Assembly (NCBI RefSeq): GCF_020184175.1
Contig: NC_065531.1
Span: 23,023,213-23,087,212, forward strand
Reading direction: 5' to 3'
DNA length: 64,000 bases
DNA from: Aphis gossypii
Lineage: Eukaryota; Arthropoda; Insecta; Hemiptera; Aphididae
Part shown: positions 39,831 to 52,116 of the stretch, in pieces
Position numbering within the stretch: the first letter of the stretch is position 1
How the letters are laid out: each line of letters opens with the position of its first letter
Position numbers and translations under genes: made by a program
Notes under the pieces: generated by a model
The model's input: the letters and a program-made list of their open reading frames with translations, nothing else
The model's database searches: none
What the model was told of the DNA's origin: nothing

Positions 39831-40268
39831 GTTGGAATGCAGTGATCTATACTTCAAATCCCTCAGCACCGTTCAAAGCGCCGAGCCGTCGTCACATCTC
39901 ATACGTCGACAATAATAATTGATTCATCGTCGATTTTGTACACTGCACATTCTAAAGTGGATCGTGGGCGGCGATTGCTTAACTAAGGTACGCTTTAAAC
40001 AATTATTTTAATATATTATAATACATATAATACGTATACGTCGCAGCTCGTTATATTAAACGGTTATATTACAGTACTTATGTTGATTTTCTCGTATACG
40101 TCTTATACGATGTATATTTATATTATAATATCCCATCGCGGGATCGATTTCCTCTCTCGACGCTATATTAAACATGCTATTAATACAATATTATATTCCG
40201 AGCGGATTCATTTTATATACTGCCGTGTATATATCGTCACTATAGGCAGGTATATGCAATATGCATAG
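39824..40268 (+). CDS. Candidate small two-exon gene (62-codon ORF)
   Basis: From the initiator at 39824 a GC-richer exon runs to 39987 and ends at a donor, CTAAG|GTACGC. An acceptor, GGTTATATTACAG, ends at 40074, giving an 87-nt intron, a common insect size. The second exon begins at 40075 and has ATG at 40080, opening a 62-codon frame to 40268 (MLIFSYTSYTMYIYIIIS at the start, hydrophobic, then a basic stretch). Exon 1 holds a tiny upstream frame, ATGCAGTGA, at about 39837. The protein matches nothing I know; the transcript may equally be non-coding, or exon 1 may splice to a distant exon outside the region. The coding call is weak; the exon call is better. Confidence 0.3.
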
Positions 40269-43118
40269 AATTTAACGCCTACTGACGATTGTTTATCTGT
40301 TTACGTTAATTTCGCATTAAATCGAATGTCGTAATACGCCGATATATATGTATATATAAAAAAACAATTTCAGAGCTACTTAAAAGACAAATAAAATATC
40401 AAGCGTATACTATATTTGAATAAAAATTACCTACACAATGGTTAAAGTTTTTTTTTCTTGTTGTTTGATGGAATATACAATTATTATTTCTCTGAATTTT
40501 CTTATTTATCTATTATTTAAATGGGTCAACATATTTTTTATACGTTTTTGCACGAATGCATTATATAATTTGTATATACCTCAGCAAGAAGTAAAACGTT
40601 AATAATGAAAATTATGATTTCGCTTGAAATATTACTTAGATTATGATGTATATTATTATAGTCTCGTGATAGCTGCGAGATTTTAAGTGCACATATTCTT
40701 AATTTTTTTTTCTTTATAGTTCGAATTTCTGAAAACCTTCTGATGTTATATTATTAGTACGTTATGTAAATGTTCAAATTTGACTTTGAACACAATTAAA
40801 ATATACTGTTTCATAATACATGCATTGTGTGAAGTCTGTTTATAACTGTATCTTATGTTTCTGATTTCTCTGAATTCAACAACTTATACCAAACAGTAAT
40901 ACTTTAGTGAAGTAAAGTTGCTTTATTGAATGTTAAAATTAATTTTTTTGTAAGCGCATAATAAATCGTATATTATATGTATAAAGGTAACAATATTATG
41001 TCGATTTTTATCAGTACTGTTTGACAACTGCTTTCATGAAAAAAATGTTTGCTTTTTACAAAATGTCTTTCTCGTCAATTTAAATAATTATTATGTTATT
41101 TAACAAAATATGCCGTTCTCAGAAATTCGTTGTTTAAACTTTTAAGTCTGAAAAAAATATATATAAAGCTTAAAATTCCTTATATTTATAGTGATTATTA
41201 TTATATTAATTATATTTTCATAATAAGGGATATCTTCTACTTAACACAACAGTAGGTATTTCAAAATCAGTATAAACAATATAAACGTGTCTTTTCATAA
41301 TATGATCTAGGAACGTATAGGGCAAGTACTTATATAGCTACATAATAAATATTTTTTTAAAAACGTTTTCTAATTTAATAAATATTATTTTATTTGTGAT
41401 TTACGAAATCCATTGATTGAATTTTCAACTTTTGCGGCCTTTAGCGCTATACGAAAAATATAGCACGCCTTAGTTAAATATCTCAGTCTGGCACATCATA
41501 TATGATTCAATTTTGAAAATTAAATTAAAAATAGTAAAACTAATTTTAGCTATATGTAATAGAGACTCATATGGTATAATGTAATAATATACACATATAC
41601 CTAAATAAAATTCCTAGAACCTTGGACTAAACAGAAGTGATTTTTTTCAGCATTGACGTAGTAGCACTGAAGACATTTTCGATTGTTATTTCGTAGTAAA
41701 TTCTAATATATGATTTAATAAAATTTCAAATCAAATATTACCTGACTTGGATGCGCACCGTAAAGTAAATTAGTTTCGCATCGACCGTTTTGTGTTTAAA
41801 TCAAATCAAAACTTTTTTAGAAGAATAAAAAAACGTAAAATCCGTAACGTCAAAAAGAAGATAAGACATCCCCTCTAGACATACACACATGTCAATTCGC
41901 TCGCATTCGTGTGTGTGTATAAAATATTCTTTAGTAAAGCGAACGAAACAAACACATCAGTTTTGCCGTCTTCTTCAAAGCATATAAAAAAAAATATATA
42001 TATTTTTTCTTATTTCAATCGTTCCGTGCCTCGGCCAAAAGCTTTTAGAAAAATTGCCGCCGTACGGGTAGATAGGTGCGCCTGTAGGTACCGTACCTGC
42101 AACAGCGATGTCAGTATACATAAAAAACTACAAAGTTTGATTTTTTTATTTTATGTAGGCCCGTCGCATTTTGGCTATTACGGTTCGTAATACCTATTAC
42201 GATGATAATAAGTGCACCATCGAAACGTCACGTTGTTAAAGTCGTGGTCAGAAAAACGTAAACGAAACGTACTTGCTCGTAGATTTCGACAGGATATAAG
42301 GAACAATTTTTTTCTCTCATTCATTGTACCAGTCGCTGACAGTTTTTTTAATTTTATTTTTGATTAACGTACTTATACATAAACGCCGGTAATTGGTCGT
42401 ATAAATGACGACAGGGTTGCATAAAGGGGTTTCTATTTTTAAATTGATATCATCAAAACGCGTAGGTCGTATGCACGGTCGTCGGTCTATGGTCGTTTTT
42501 AAAACGGTTTTAAACTTATAATACGCCTATATAGATAGAATAGAAATAGCAGAAACGCCGGCCTGTAGTAGTATACCATAGTAATAATAATAATAATATA
42601 GTGATATTAAAACAAAACGGAAGGTGGTACTTAATATCTTGCAGCGCCACCACAACTGCCACAGCTCGCGGGTATACGGTTAATTGACTTCTTTATCTTT
42701 ACTATAACAGAGCTTACCGCAATGAACTGCGACGTCATACTATATTTATTAAAATAAACATTTTTTTTTTTAATTTTAATTTTACCACCACTTCATTACA
42801 ATAATAGTAAGACATAAGTATTATATCGCCGTGTAAAATTATTTAAAAGTATATATAATACAGACATAGAAATGTTACATAATGTGCAATATTTTTACTA
42901 TGAAAACCGTGTATGAGCTTATGCGGCGAGCAATCACATAATATTATATTTTAACTCGGGAGTGAAACACTATCGCTCGTGGTGCGCATAATGCTCGTTT
43001 ATAAATGCGTATTATATAAATTAACGAAATAAGGATTCATAGTATAATTATCAGAAAGCTTATATATTCGCATTTCCAGAAAAGCATTTATTCCTATATG
43101 AGGTACGTGATATACACA

Positions 43119-43120
<2 letters not shown>
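40269..43120. other. AT-rich non-coding stretch
   Basis: No gene seen. A GC-richer patch lies at about 42030-42120 inside a GTG-started frame (41909-42190) with no known domain. Confidence 0.6.

Positions 43121-43154
<34 letters not shown>
43121..43154. repeat. (AC)n microsatellite
   Basis: About 17 uninterrupted AC units, the longest CA-type tract in the window, followed by a short TA run. Confidence 0.95.
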
Positions 43155-43164
<10 letters not shown>

Positions 43165-43338
43165 TCATACGTCGAAAATAGAAACGAGTCGGTGAGTTTA
43201 ATTTAAAACAAACTTTCGAAAAATTAAATCGAATTACCACTTCGTGCGAAGCGAATACCTAATACTATAACGGTTTTATAACATTACGAGGTTATTATAA
43301 TAATATCATAGTAATATTATCCCACTGAAAATCCCAAC

Positions 43339-43352
43339 GATGAGATTCGTCG
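43339..43352 (+). other. Possible start codon exon with donor
   Basis: CAACGATGAGATTCGTCG is followed directly by GTAAGTCG, so an ATG lies about a dozen bases before a strong donor. A short first coding exon (MRFV then a split codon) is conceivable, but upstream promoter signals and a downstream exon were not found. Confidence 0.12.
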
Positions 43353-43359
43353 GTAAGTC

Positions 43360-45389
43360 GTTATTTTTAATTGTCTTGGAATCCCTGTGTAAGGATTAAA
43401 GACATTCAAGGGGAGTCGTATAGGACTTTTTTTTCGTTTCTGTCTTATAATATAATGGACTGGGGGAAATTTAATTATTTTCGTCTGATATTGAAAATCA
43501 AAATCGCTTTTTAGTATAATTTGATTTCATTATTTGCAGTATAATATTTATAAGTTTTACTATGTATAGTAGGTATGGAATGGATAAGTTGACATGAATC
43601 GTGATAAAATATATTATTTTCCTTTTTTACATAATTATCCACAACAGTTTTTTATTATTTGTTATCTAATATTTGAGCGTTTGAATTAAAAAAATCCAAT
43701 ACAGGAGGTAAATCAATTCATAGATTTCGATTAGTTAACTGAAGCTTATTTAAAATCGTAGGTATGTGATATGTCTATTATACCGTGGATATACGGTATC
43801 TATTCTGCCATTCTACGATTTAAAATTAAATCTATAGTTACATATTTTCCGATTAACGTTCTAATCAACTGCCAGTGACAAAATCCAATTCTGAATATTT
43901 AGTTTGTTAGACAGTCATTTAAACTTTGTGCGACATTCTCGTTGACAAAGCTGGGGAAATACATTATTTCGCTATTTCGGCACGAACTTTAGACACTGTG
44001 CGCACGCACACACTCACATTTTATATCCCAAAGACTTATATATATATTTGTGTATTTTGAAATATGTCATTATACGCATGGTTGCTGTATCAAATGAATT
44101 TCAGTTTCATAATATATATATAGGTAGATTATAATATCTAACAAGTTTATATGCACAATAGACATGTACAAAATAAGCAATATGGACGATTAATTCAAAC
44201 GCGCGTATATATAGGCTTACTCGTTACAATTATTTTCTAAATAATCTAAATTAATTTTACGTTTTATTCGTCATATTTTTTTCGCCTTAATAACGAAAAA
44301 ATTTGATAAATAGTCGTTTGTAAAAGTGTATAAATATTATGTATAAATTATAACATATTATAATAATAATAATAATAAGAGAAAACTCGCTATATTATTT
44401 TTACTCCTTTTTTAAAGATAATAAATTATGCATATAATATATATACTGTATACAATAATATTACATAATATACTCGTACATTGTAATATATAAATGCGAT
44501 ATAAATCATGTACCACGTTTTCGTTGCCTACATACATCATATTGTATTAAATTATTTGAAAATTATTGTATTGGGTTTCTTGTCAGCGAGACGGTGATGT
44601 ATATGCACGTATTATATTGTGTACAGAAAGTTAGTGCGATACAAACAATAATGTATGTTAATGAATGACGTGCCCAATGAAAATATAATATAGTGCACTC
44701 GACTTTCAAAATGCATTATTAGAGCAAACTGAACGATTGTCGTTTAAAAGTTTCAAACTACGCATTTTTAATAGTGAAGACGACTATCGCTGTGTAGACG
44801 GAATTCTCACCACTTTAAAACTAAAAACGCTTAAGCTGCAACGCCTTCTCATTTTGCAATTTAAAACAAGTTATAGCCGTTTGTAGGTTTAAAACGAAAA
44901 TCTTATACTCGTACAGTGCTTTACGATATTTTATACTATTAAGTACAACTATATTAGCCAGATTTTTTTTTACATTTTCAATAGCTAGCATTTTAATAAT
45001 TCATTATCTAGAAAAACATTGTTGTTTTGAAAATATTTTTTTTTCTTGCATAATATAAAGTCATTATACTTACCGAATATCTTGCATCAAAGGAAAAACT
45101 ATCTTTAAATCAGTTAATTTAAACCAATTTATAAATGAAAATTTGAACGAGCAGTTTTTGAGTTTTTTATTTTTGTGTACCAAGGATAATAGATACATAA
45201 TAATAGGTTTATACGTACGGATATATGTACGATAAAAGCGATTTCTAATTTCCAACTTCTCAATTTTTTGAATTCTTTAAAATATAGGTTTATAAAATAG
45301 ACATTATCTATAACATTTCAGTCTCGTACGTACATAAAACAGATGTATTTTTGTAATGAAAAAGAAAAAGTCGTCTGTAAAGAAAAAAA
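43360..45389. other. AT-rich non-coding stretch
   Basis: No gene seen. An ATA/AAT run lies at about 44361-44379. A minus-strand donor-like ATTCG|GTAAGTATAA is at about 45066-45075, within a 61-codon chance-like frame. Confidence 0.6.
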
Positions 45390-45533
45390 AATTGGTTTAC
45401 TTAAATTCTGGCACTCTTGTTAAAGAAGTTTAAAAAACGTCACTGTACCCACTTAAAATTATAAAATACAAAATTTGAATAAATTTATTACCAATGTAAA
45501 AATGGAGGCGAGTACGCTTGGCGATTCACCTTG
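45390..45533 (-). mobile_element. Long-TIR MITE family, copy D (one arm)
   Basis: The right end reads CTTGGCGATTCACCTTG, in which the family words are still clear though altered. Read inward on the minus strand, it continues with CTCCATTTTTAC and AATAAATTTATTCAAATTTT, the latter matching the ATTTATTCAAATTCT word at the same depth in copies B and G. The inner limit is approximate and no opposite arm was found. Confidence 0.5.
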
Positions 45534-46724
45534 CATACATAATATAATTGCAACTGGGTATTCTACTTAAGCTATATGGCCCGATGGCGAGGGGCTGCGC
45601 GCAGGATACAGGATTCAGGAGACTCCCTGCGATGAATTTCAAAATCTGACATGGCTATTTATCATACAGATTATTTTATGCGGAAGTACCGATATTGCAG
45701 TGCAATGATACGGGACGCCATTTCGGCTTCGCGTTTACACAGCATCCCAAATACGTAGGTACATATCTCGCGATATAAATTACTATAGGTATTAGGTATA
45801 TGTTATAATATGTTTATATCGGGAGCACGCGTACACTGCGGCTTACATGCTACGTTTTCTGCGTTGTTAACACAATTTACGTCATATTATACGAGTACGT
45901 ATGTGACTTTTTTTTATTGGCTGCTCCAACAACAATTTATGGTTTTGGTTTATATAGCTTATCCGTTTTTCTCGACGAGGCGATTACCGTTTTAAAATTT
46001 TTGTTTCGTAATTAATAGGGGTTATTAAAACATATTATTAAGCCTAACCTTAAATGTACTGATCGTTGTGATCCAATAATCTGCAGCGTAGCACACTCGT
46101 TAATATAAGATTTAAAGTCTTGGCGATAAGTGTAAATCCGTGTACTTAAGACCAGCTGCTTCGTAGCGTTACGTTAGCTATATCTGGGACGGGTAAAACA
46201 AGATTTTGGACTTCGCTTAATATGTACAAAACTTCGGAAAATGGTAGGTATGCGTTTTTTGAACGTAGTAAACAATGGTGTACACTACGCTTTTAAATAG
46301 TCATTTGGTTGTGTTTAATTTAGATTTATTATCTATTGCGGAGACTTAGAAACGGAACTCTGTCGTGTAGACAAAGCGAACGAGCAACGAAAGTTATGAT
46401 ATATATATATATATATGGCGGAAATGATTAAACAGATACATAATATTATGATAATGACGTATATTTGTTGTAATATATAAAAATGCTCGGTATCGTACAT
46501 GTATCAATAATATTGGATACAGTGATAATAATCCTTTCAATTTTTCAGGCCAATCGAATTTTATCGGTATGGGAAAAAAACAAAACATATAATATATTAT
46601 GTAAAATTATTACATTGTTACTCGACTTTTGTAGACTTTTTTTTTATAATGTTATGAAATTATAAAAGACTACTTGTATACGAATGTTTGTGTCCATTCG
46701 GTTGAAAAGGCGTCTTAAAATCTC

Positions 46725-47150
46725 TTAAAGACTTAAAAATTCACGACCTTTGCCGAAACGGTGGACGTTTGTTTTTAGTTGTAGCTCGTGACTTGAAAAG
46801 TAGAAATATAGCTGTCTACAAAAGTCACTATTATGTATATACAAGACATAATTATAACGATATTCACACTCGCCTCGAATTTCAAACACTTGGCCGTGAT
46901 TCGCATAAATATCGGTGTATATTATGCGCGTGTTGTATAGGTACCTATTTATAATATATGAATTTACTCTTAGACGTTTCAATTCTAACTTGGCTGTCAT
47001 AATATCATCACATTGATCGTTATCGCGACGACTTGACATTCGCATTACTCCGATATTTAATAACGACGTCGGTGGTTTTTTTTTCATGTTGAAATAACTA
47101 TACGTTATACCTGAATGTGTGATACATTTGATCGACAGTTGGCAATCCAC
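46725..47150 (-). CDS. 141-codon minus-strand open frame, uncertain
   Basis: A minus-strand frame of 141 codons opening at a TTG. Its first ATG, near 47087, gives MKKKPPTSLLNIGVMRMSSR, followed by RDNDQCDDIMTAKLELKRLR, and then tyrosine- and isoleucine-rich sequence typical of translated AT repeats. The first 45 codons after the ATG look more protein-like than the rest, so a short exon ending near 46965 is possible (a weak GTAAAT donor lies there). No domain is recognised. A competing plus-strand frame overlaps at 46769-46954. Confidence 0.2.
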   Translation of the reverse strand: MDCQLSIKCITHSGITYSYFNMKKKPPTSLLNIGVMRMSSRRDNDQCDDIMTAKLELKRLRVNSYIINRYLYNTRIIYTDIYANHGQVFEIRGECEYRYNYVLYIHNSDFCRQLYFYFSSHELQLKTNVHRFGKGREFLSL

Positions 47151-47233
47151 TGATTTTTTAAGTCGTTTTTCGTGTGTTTATATTTATGTGTATGTGTGTG
47201 TGTGTGTTTAAAAACGATTTAAAGAAATGTATA

Positions 47234-47345
47234 TAGGGAAATTCATCAACCATGCATTTGCCTTCTCTTTATTCTTCAAAATTCTAGGTATTCAAGTATT
47301 GATTTTTGAACATTTTAGCACTCTCCTGTAAAAAAAAAAAAAAAA
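47234..47345 (+). mobile_element. Long-TIR MITE family, copy E (left end fragment)
   Basis: After TA, the sequence TAGGGAAATTCATCAACCATG is a degraded version of the family terminus (CAGGGTGATTCACCAA then ATG). It continues about 100 bases and then runs into an A homopolymer at 47330-47346. The core blocks are not clear, so this is a fragment. Confidence 0.4.
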
Positions 47346-47349
47346 ACAT

Positions 47350-49620
47350 ATATACAAATGTTTATGGATTTTGAACCATAATTTTTATTACTGAAAATTA
47401 TTCTACCTAAAACAAATCTTTTTGTTTTAAACATTTTAATACATCTTATTGGAAATTCAAAATTCGAACAGTTATAATTTATACATTATTAAGCTTTATG
47501 CACCTATAAAAAAATAATTTTTCATAAGGATTTTACATAAAAATAAAATAGTTATCATATATAATTCAGGATTATTTCTCAAATCACCATAATTCTCTTA
47601 ATTATAAGATATAGAATTTTTTTTCGGCCCCTTACCAATATTAACGGGACAATGGTTATGGTAACTAATAAACAGAGAGGTTAGGTTATTGACAAAAGGT
47701 TTATGTTTTTTTAGGACCATTATATTATATTCTTAATATTTGACGATAAAGGTGATATCACAACTATATACGGTATGTGTTGTGTGCTTTTAATCGTATT
47801 CTGATAGATCGTTATAATCATGGTATATCAATTGGAAATCACAAGATTGGTCAGAGCTCTAATTTTGGATACGACACGATGACTACTTAACTGTGATATC
47901 GCTTTAATTCATAGTGAACTATTCTTGTATTTCCCAAGATTTGCAAACTGAAGTTTCACAGAACAGTATATTAGTAATTCACTTACTTTAATCTATACGT
48001 TCGTGTACATTAATCTAATTTGGACAATATAACTTTTCCGCCCGCCGGGCAGGAAAAAGTACTTACTGACCGCTGGACGAAAAAATGTAGTTTTCTACGC
48101 TTCAACTGACATCGAAAATTCAACTTTCGGTGCAGGTGCGATGAAAAAATAATAAGTATATCATATCAGTCACGGCGGATTAATGCACTTTCCAGTGTTC
48201 TTACCGTAGATATATCATAATATATTTCAAGCGGTGTCGCTTTATAGAGGTATACCACCTACTCGGTTACCTAGATATTCCTAGTCTTCGGTTATGATTT
48301 TTCATTCGTATACTAACTCACTAAATTTTGGCGTGTCCTATTAATGACTACAGCTGAAAACGTACACTTATTTATTATGTGCATTGCATTTTTATGGTAT
48401 CTAATAAAAAATCATAAATGTGGTTATATAATATGACGTTTAAGTCCGTAAAGACTAAAGAGTATTTCATTTTTATACGGCGCTTGAAGGTTACAATTTT
48501 TTGGAAATCCCGTGTGATCCAGGATTAGACTACAATACGATGATACGTTGTATACTTGTATACTAGTTATAAAAGGTAGACGAAAAATATACTTATCCAA
48601 CGCGTGACCAAACTTTAAAATATGTAATCCTATAGTCATTAGATTTATTTGTTTTTATTGAATTTTATAAATACTAAAAAATAAGTAAGATCAACGAATT
48701 TCTTCGTATTATTTACTTTTATCGTATGATGTAACAAATAATTAATTATGCCAAGTACGTGCAAAAAAATGAAAACTAAGTATGTATGCGAATGCAAATA
48801 TACTGGGTGATTTTTTTTTGTACTACTAAATAATTTTGCTTGTAAAAAGAATTTTTCCGTAGAATTTATTACTCATCTGTTTTAAGAAAACTCAATATTC
48901 AGCATTAAACAGAATACACTATAATACATTTTATTATTATTCATAGTTCTTTTAGTTATTAATTATTTTTTTTATTATTGGTATTTCACTTTCTATGATA
49001 GTTATTTATTACTACCTATCGTGCTTCTCTTTTCATATAATATGATATAACTGACGTGATTATAGTAATGTTGGTTAGATTTTGTGTTAATGTAGTTACG
49101 CGTCTATTACACAGAATAATTTAATATTACATTTAAAATATTTCGAGTAAAAATAATATAATTGTGGTTTGAGGCGCATCGTGACAACGACAGTCGTATA
49201 AAAAAAAGTCAATACATTTTGAATAACCTTGAAAGTTATAATTGTTGACAAAAAATTATCTTTATTTTTATGTCCTGATTAGGCAACTATAAAAAAAAAG
49301 GAAATGACGATCACACTTACTTATTATTACAAAAGTTTTTATCAATAATAATTCGTCGAAATCGCCTATTTATAGATATCACACACGGCTGTGAATAGCG
49401 GTACTACAGGTGCTCACTTTCTCATACATGTAAAACAAATTATAATATTATACATGGGTGATATTTTTGCTTGTTTTTCTGTCAATTTCAGTGAAAATGG
49501 AAAATGACAGTTTTGCAAAAACAAAATCATCGACACTGTTTATTTCGATTGTATTATATTTTTAGTTTTAAAAGTAAAACAATAAAATCTGTTAAAAAAT
49601 ATATTGTTGGGAGTATTATT
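47350..49620. other. AT-rich non-coding stretch
   Basis: No gene seen. A TTAGG pair is at about 47680. At 48805 the words ACTGGGTGATTTTTTTTTG may be another worn terminus of the MITE family. Confidence 0.6.
48032..48060. repeat. GC-cored palindrome
   Basis: ACTTTTCC-GCCCG-C-CGGGC-A-GGAAAAAGT is almost perfectly self-complementary over 29 bases. GC-rich palindromes of this length are unusual in the surrounding AT-rich sequence. It could be a dimeric protein-binding site or a transposon remnant. Confidence 0.7.
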
Positions 49621-49625
49621 GTATA

Positions 49626-49870
49626 CTAGGGCGATTCACCAAAAATATTCATCCCATTATTTATTTTAATAGCGCAGTTATTCGAAATCAGATTTTTGGA
49701 GTTTTTAAACAATAACACTCACAGACCATATTTCTAGGACTAATTGCAGAGATTTTTTTATATTACTTGAGTATCCCGTGGAGAAACAAACTTTTATTTT
49801 TTAAATGAGCAACCCCCACCCTCTTTTTTATTGTAAATTGTTTAGCTGATATCCTCGATGTATCAAAATA
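49626..49870 (+). mobile_element. Long-TIR MITE family, copy F (left arm)
   Basis: After TA, CTAGGGCGATTCACCAAAAA and TATTCATCCC form the family left end. It proceeds through GACCATAT, GAGATTTTTTTATATTAC, ACAAACTTTTATTTTTTAAA, TGAGCAACCCCC and TTGTAAATTGTTTAGCTGAT, all in the same order as in copy G (57.7 kb). No right arm was found before 49.95 kb, where the candidate terminal exon begins. Confidence 0.65.
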
Positions 49871-49960
49871 AAAATTCAGACTAGTAGTTTTCGAATTATT
49901 TAACTTTGTGCGCCAAGGATGAACGGCGATAGACAGAGCCTGATTTACCAAATACATTTT

Positions 49961-50199
49961 TATTTCAACAAAATAATATATTAGTATATAATATTACATA
50001 GTTAATGATAGTCACCGGTGGGCTCCTTGGCCACGTGGGGCCAGGACAAATCACAAATGTCTATTTTGTCCGTGCGTAAATATGGCCCTGGTGATAGATC
50101 CACAATAATGAGTTTGGAAGATGTAGTGCAGGCCAGAGGGTGAGGAATAAGGATGTTTTGTAAATAACTTTGTACATCAACGCTAAACACACCTTGTTA
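49961..50199 (-). CDS. Candidate terminal coding exon (or retrocopy tail), unrecognised
   Basis: On the minus strand a frame of about 65 codons runs from after a TAA near 50197 to TAA at 50002. Its composition is balanced, unlike its surroundings, and the peptide looks genuine: VDVQSYLQNILIPHPLACTT, then KLIIVDLSPGPYLRTDK, then CDLSWPHVAKEPTGDYH at the C-terminus. A possible acceptor, GTGTGTTTAG, precedes GTTGATGTAC at about 50183. A poly(A) signal AATAAA lies about 35 bases after the stop (about 49962-49967, read on the minus strand). I do not recognise the family. It is either the last exon of a gene lying to the right, or a 3' fragment of a retrocopied gene. Confidence 0.35.
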
Positions 50200-51177
50200 G
50201 CTGCATATACATTGTTTAAATATTATAATATCGCGATAGTCAGTAAATCGGATCCAATTTATAATGCGATGTGAGTTAGTTTCAGAGATCACACAAAATA
50301 AGCATACGACTAATTATCTAATTTTTTTTTACAGTCGTGTTTTCGTTACGTCGAAGCACGCGCACAAGTAAACGTAACAAAGAGATTTGACCAAGTCGGA
50401 AGTATTGTATTGCATGCGAGTCTGTCAGATTGTATCCGATAAAAAAAGGTGCCCGAAGTAGAAATTAAAATTCGCCGTGAAATCGATTCGGTGTACATTC
50501 ATTACAGACTAAAATATTATATTATAACATAATTATACGCGTTCGCCCGAAGGAATCATACACATATACACATATATAAATATAAACAAGGGTATATATG
50601 ATGCGATAAACACCGACAATTTTATTTTAAGGGATTATAAAACACTATATATCGTTTACCCGTCGAAGTGATCGGTTTTATTTTTATCCAATAACAATCG
50701 CTCTCCACAGAAAGTATAGTATTATAGCGAGATCAATAAATCATTTTTTTTTTTTTAATCATGCACACGCGGATCATATTATAGATACATATTATTAGGT
50801 ATATGAGAAAACATCAAAAGTGTACACTGTAAACGGTATATTAAAATAATTTAATGTAAGACAATCGAATCATAATATTATGTACCTATACGATCTGCCG
50901 TGTTTTTATTACCCATATCGTTGTTGCCATTGCAGATATTATTTTATATTATTATTGAATATCGTTATGCTCGTAGATGTATTAAGATCGAAGTATAACA
51001 TATTTTATACCGACAAATCATAATGTCTTGTTTGCACACAATATAAAGGATAAAGTACAATGTAATAACTTATAATCTGAAAAATACAGAGAACGTGTAT
51101 ATACACGCATATATTATAATATACTCTCGAAAGGTCATAACTTTAAATAGAAGTATAATAACGCGTTCAAGTGCACT
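50200..51177. other. AT-rich non-coding stretch
   Basis: This would be intron if the minus-strand exon at 50.0-50.2 kb is real. No further exon on that strand was identified. A T homopolymer lies at about 50743-50756. Confidence 0.55.
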
Positions 51178-51202
51178 CGTCGTCGTCGTCGTCGTCGTCG
51201 TC
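51178..51202. repeat. (CGT)n microsatellite
   Basis: About eight CGT units. It is GC-rich for this region, lies outside any credible reading frame, and is followed by a CCAAT word. Confidence 0.95.
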
Positions 51203-51390
51203 CAATCCTTTGGACGTTTAGTATTCAGCTCACACTTTTACTATAATACACTTGACCCGTGAATATTTGTATTTCGGTCTTGTTTTACTACTGTTTCTAT
51301 AGAATATACGATGATGATATTCATAATAATTATGTGTCAGGAACACTATCTCGCCGAGAAATATGGATTTCGGCGAACTCTGGCTATATA

Positions 51391-51412
51391 TTATTATTAT
51401 TATTATTATTAT
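51391..51412. repeat. (TTA)n microsatellite
   Basis: About seven TTA/ATT units in non-coding sequence. Confidence 0.9.
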
Positions 51413-51825
51413 AATGTGATATTAATTCGAAATTTGTATGTGACGTTGTATTTATTACTGCTGCGGCTTTACATTAATGTTATAATAATATGCACGAACA
51501 CATAATATAGGCCCACATCTACCATTTCGAGTGCACTGAAGTGTCCGGTTAAAAAACAAAAAATAAAAAAAAAACAGCTAATATTTACCTATATAATGTT
51601 TGGATTGGTCGACGAAATCGTTCGACGAAAATCAAATCGAAAACAACGAATATCACGTAATTATTATTTACACGAAGTAATATATCACATAGTACGATGG
51701 TCGATAATAAGCGTTAACGATTACATAAATATACATAAGACAGGATGACATTAGATTTAGAATTTACCTATCCATACTGTAGGTCTACTATTTAAAAAAT
51801 TTATTTCGTATATTGTCGATATATT

Positions 51826-52116
51826 ATGCAGTTTGCGGTGTACCTACTTACGTTTTGCTCAAACATTAATATTATAATATTGTCAACAATAGTTTTGAAG
51901 TATTTTCACCGTCTCTTTCCGGTAAGTTCTGGTTTTATTTTGTATTATGCAAACCCGGACATTTCGGATCGTCCGCCGGCGACATTAGATTTACTTACTG
52001 TAGGCGTATATTGCACTGTGTTTTATGTACAACGACGATACGGCTTGGCCGGTCAAGGGTCGGATGCGTGTGCGGTTAACACACACATCGTATATTATAT
52101 TAATATCTATGTGTAG
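51826..52116 (+). CDS. 96-codon ATG ORF with hydrophobic N-terminus; possible signal-peptide exon
   Basis: ATG at 51826 opens a 96-codon frame. Its start, MQFAVYLLTFCSNINIIILS, is a hydrophobic stretch that could act as a signal sequence or membrane anchor. Inside the frame, after LKYFHRLFP, is a good splice donor, CCG|GTAAGTTC, with the exon ending at 51921, so the true product could be a 32-codon first exon spliced onward rather than the full frame. A short first exon carrying only a signal peptide is a usual layout for insect secreted proteins. No downstream exon was found, and translated AT-rich sequence often looks hydrophobic, so this is tentative. Confidence 0.2.
   Translation: MQFAVYLLTFCSNINIIILSTIVLKYFHRLFPVSSGFILYYANPDISDRPPATLDLLTVGVYCTVFYVQRRYGLAGQGSDACAVNTHIVYYINIYV

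Noticed and set aside
49763..49957. 64-codon minus-strand ORF
   Set aside because: It lies largely inside MITE copy F and simply translates the element.
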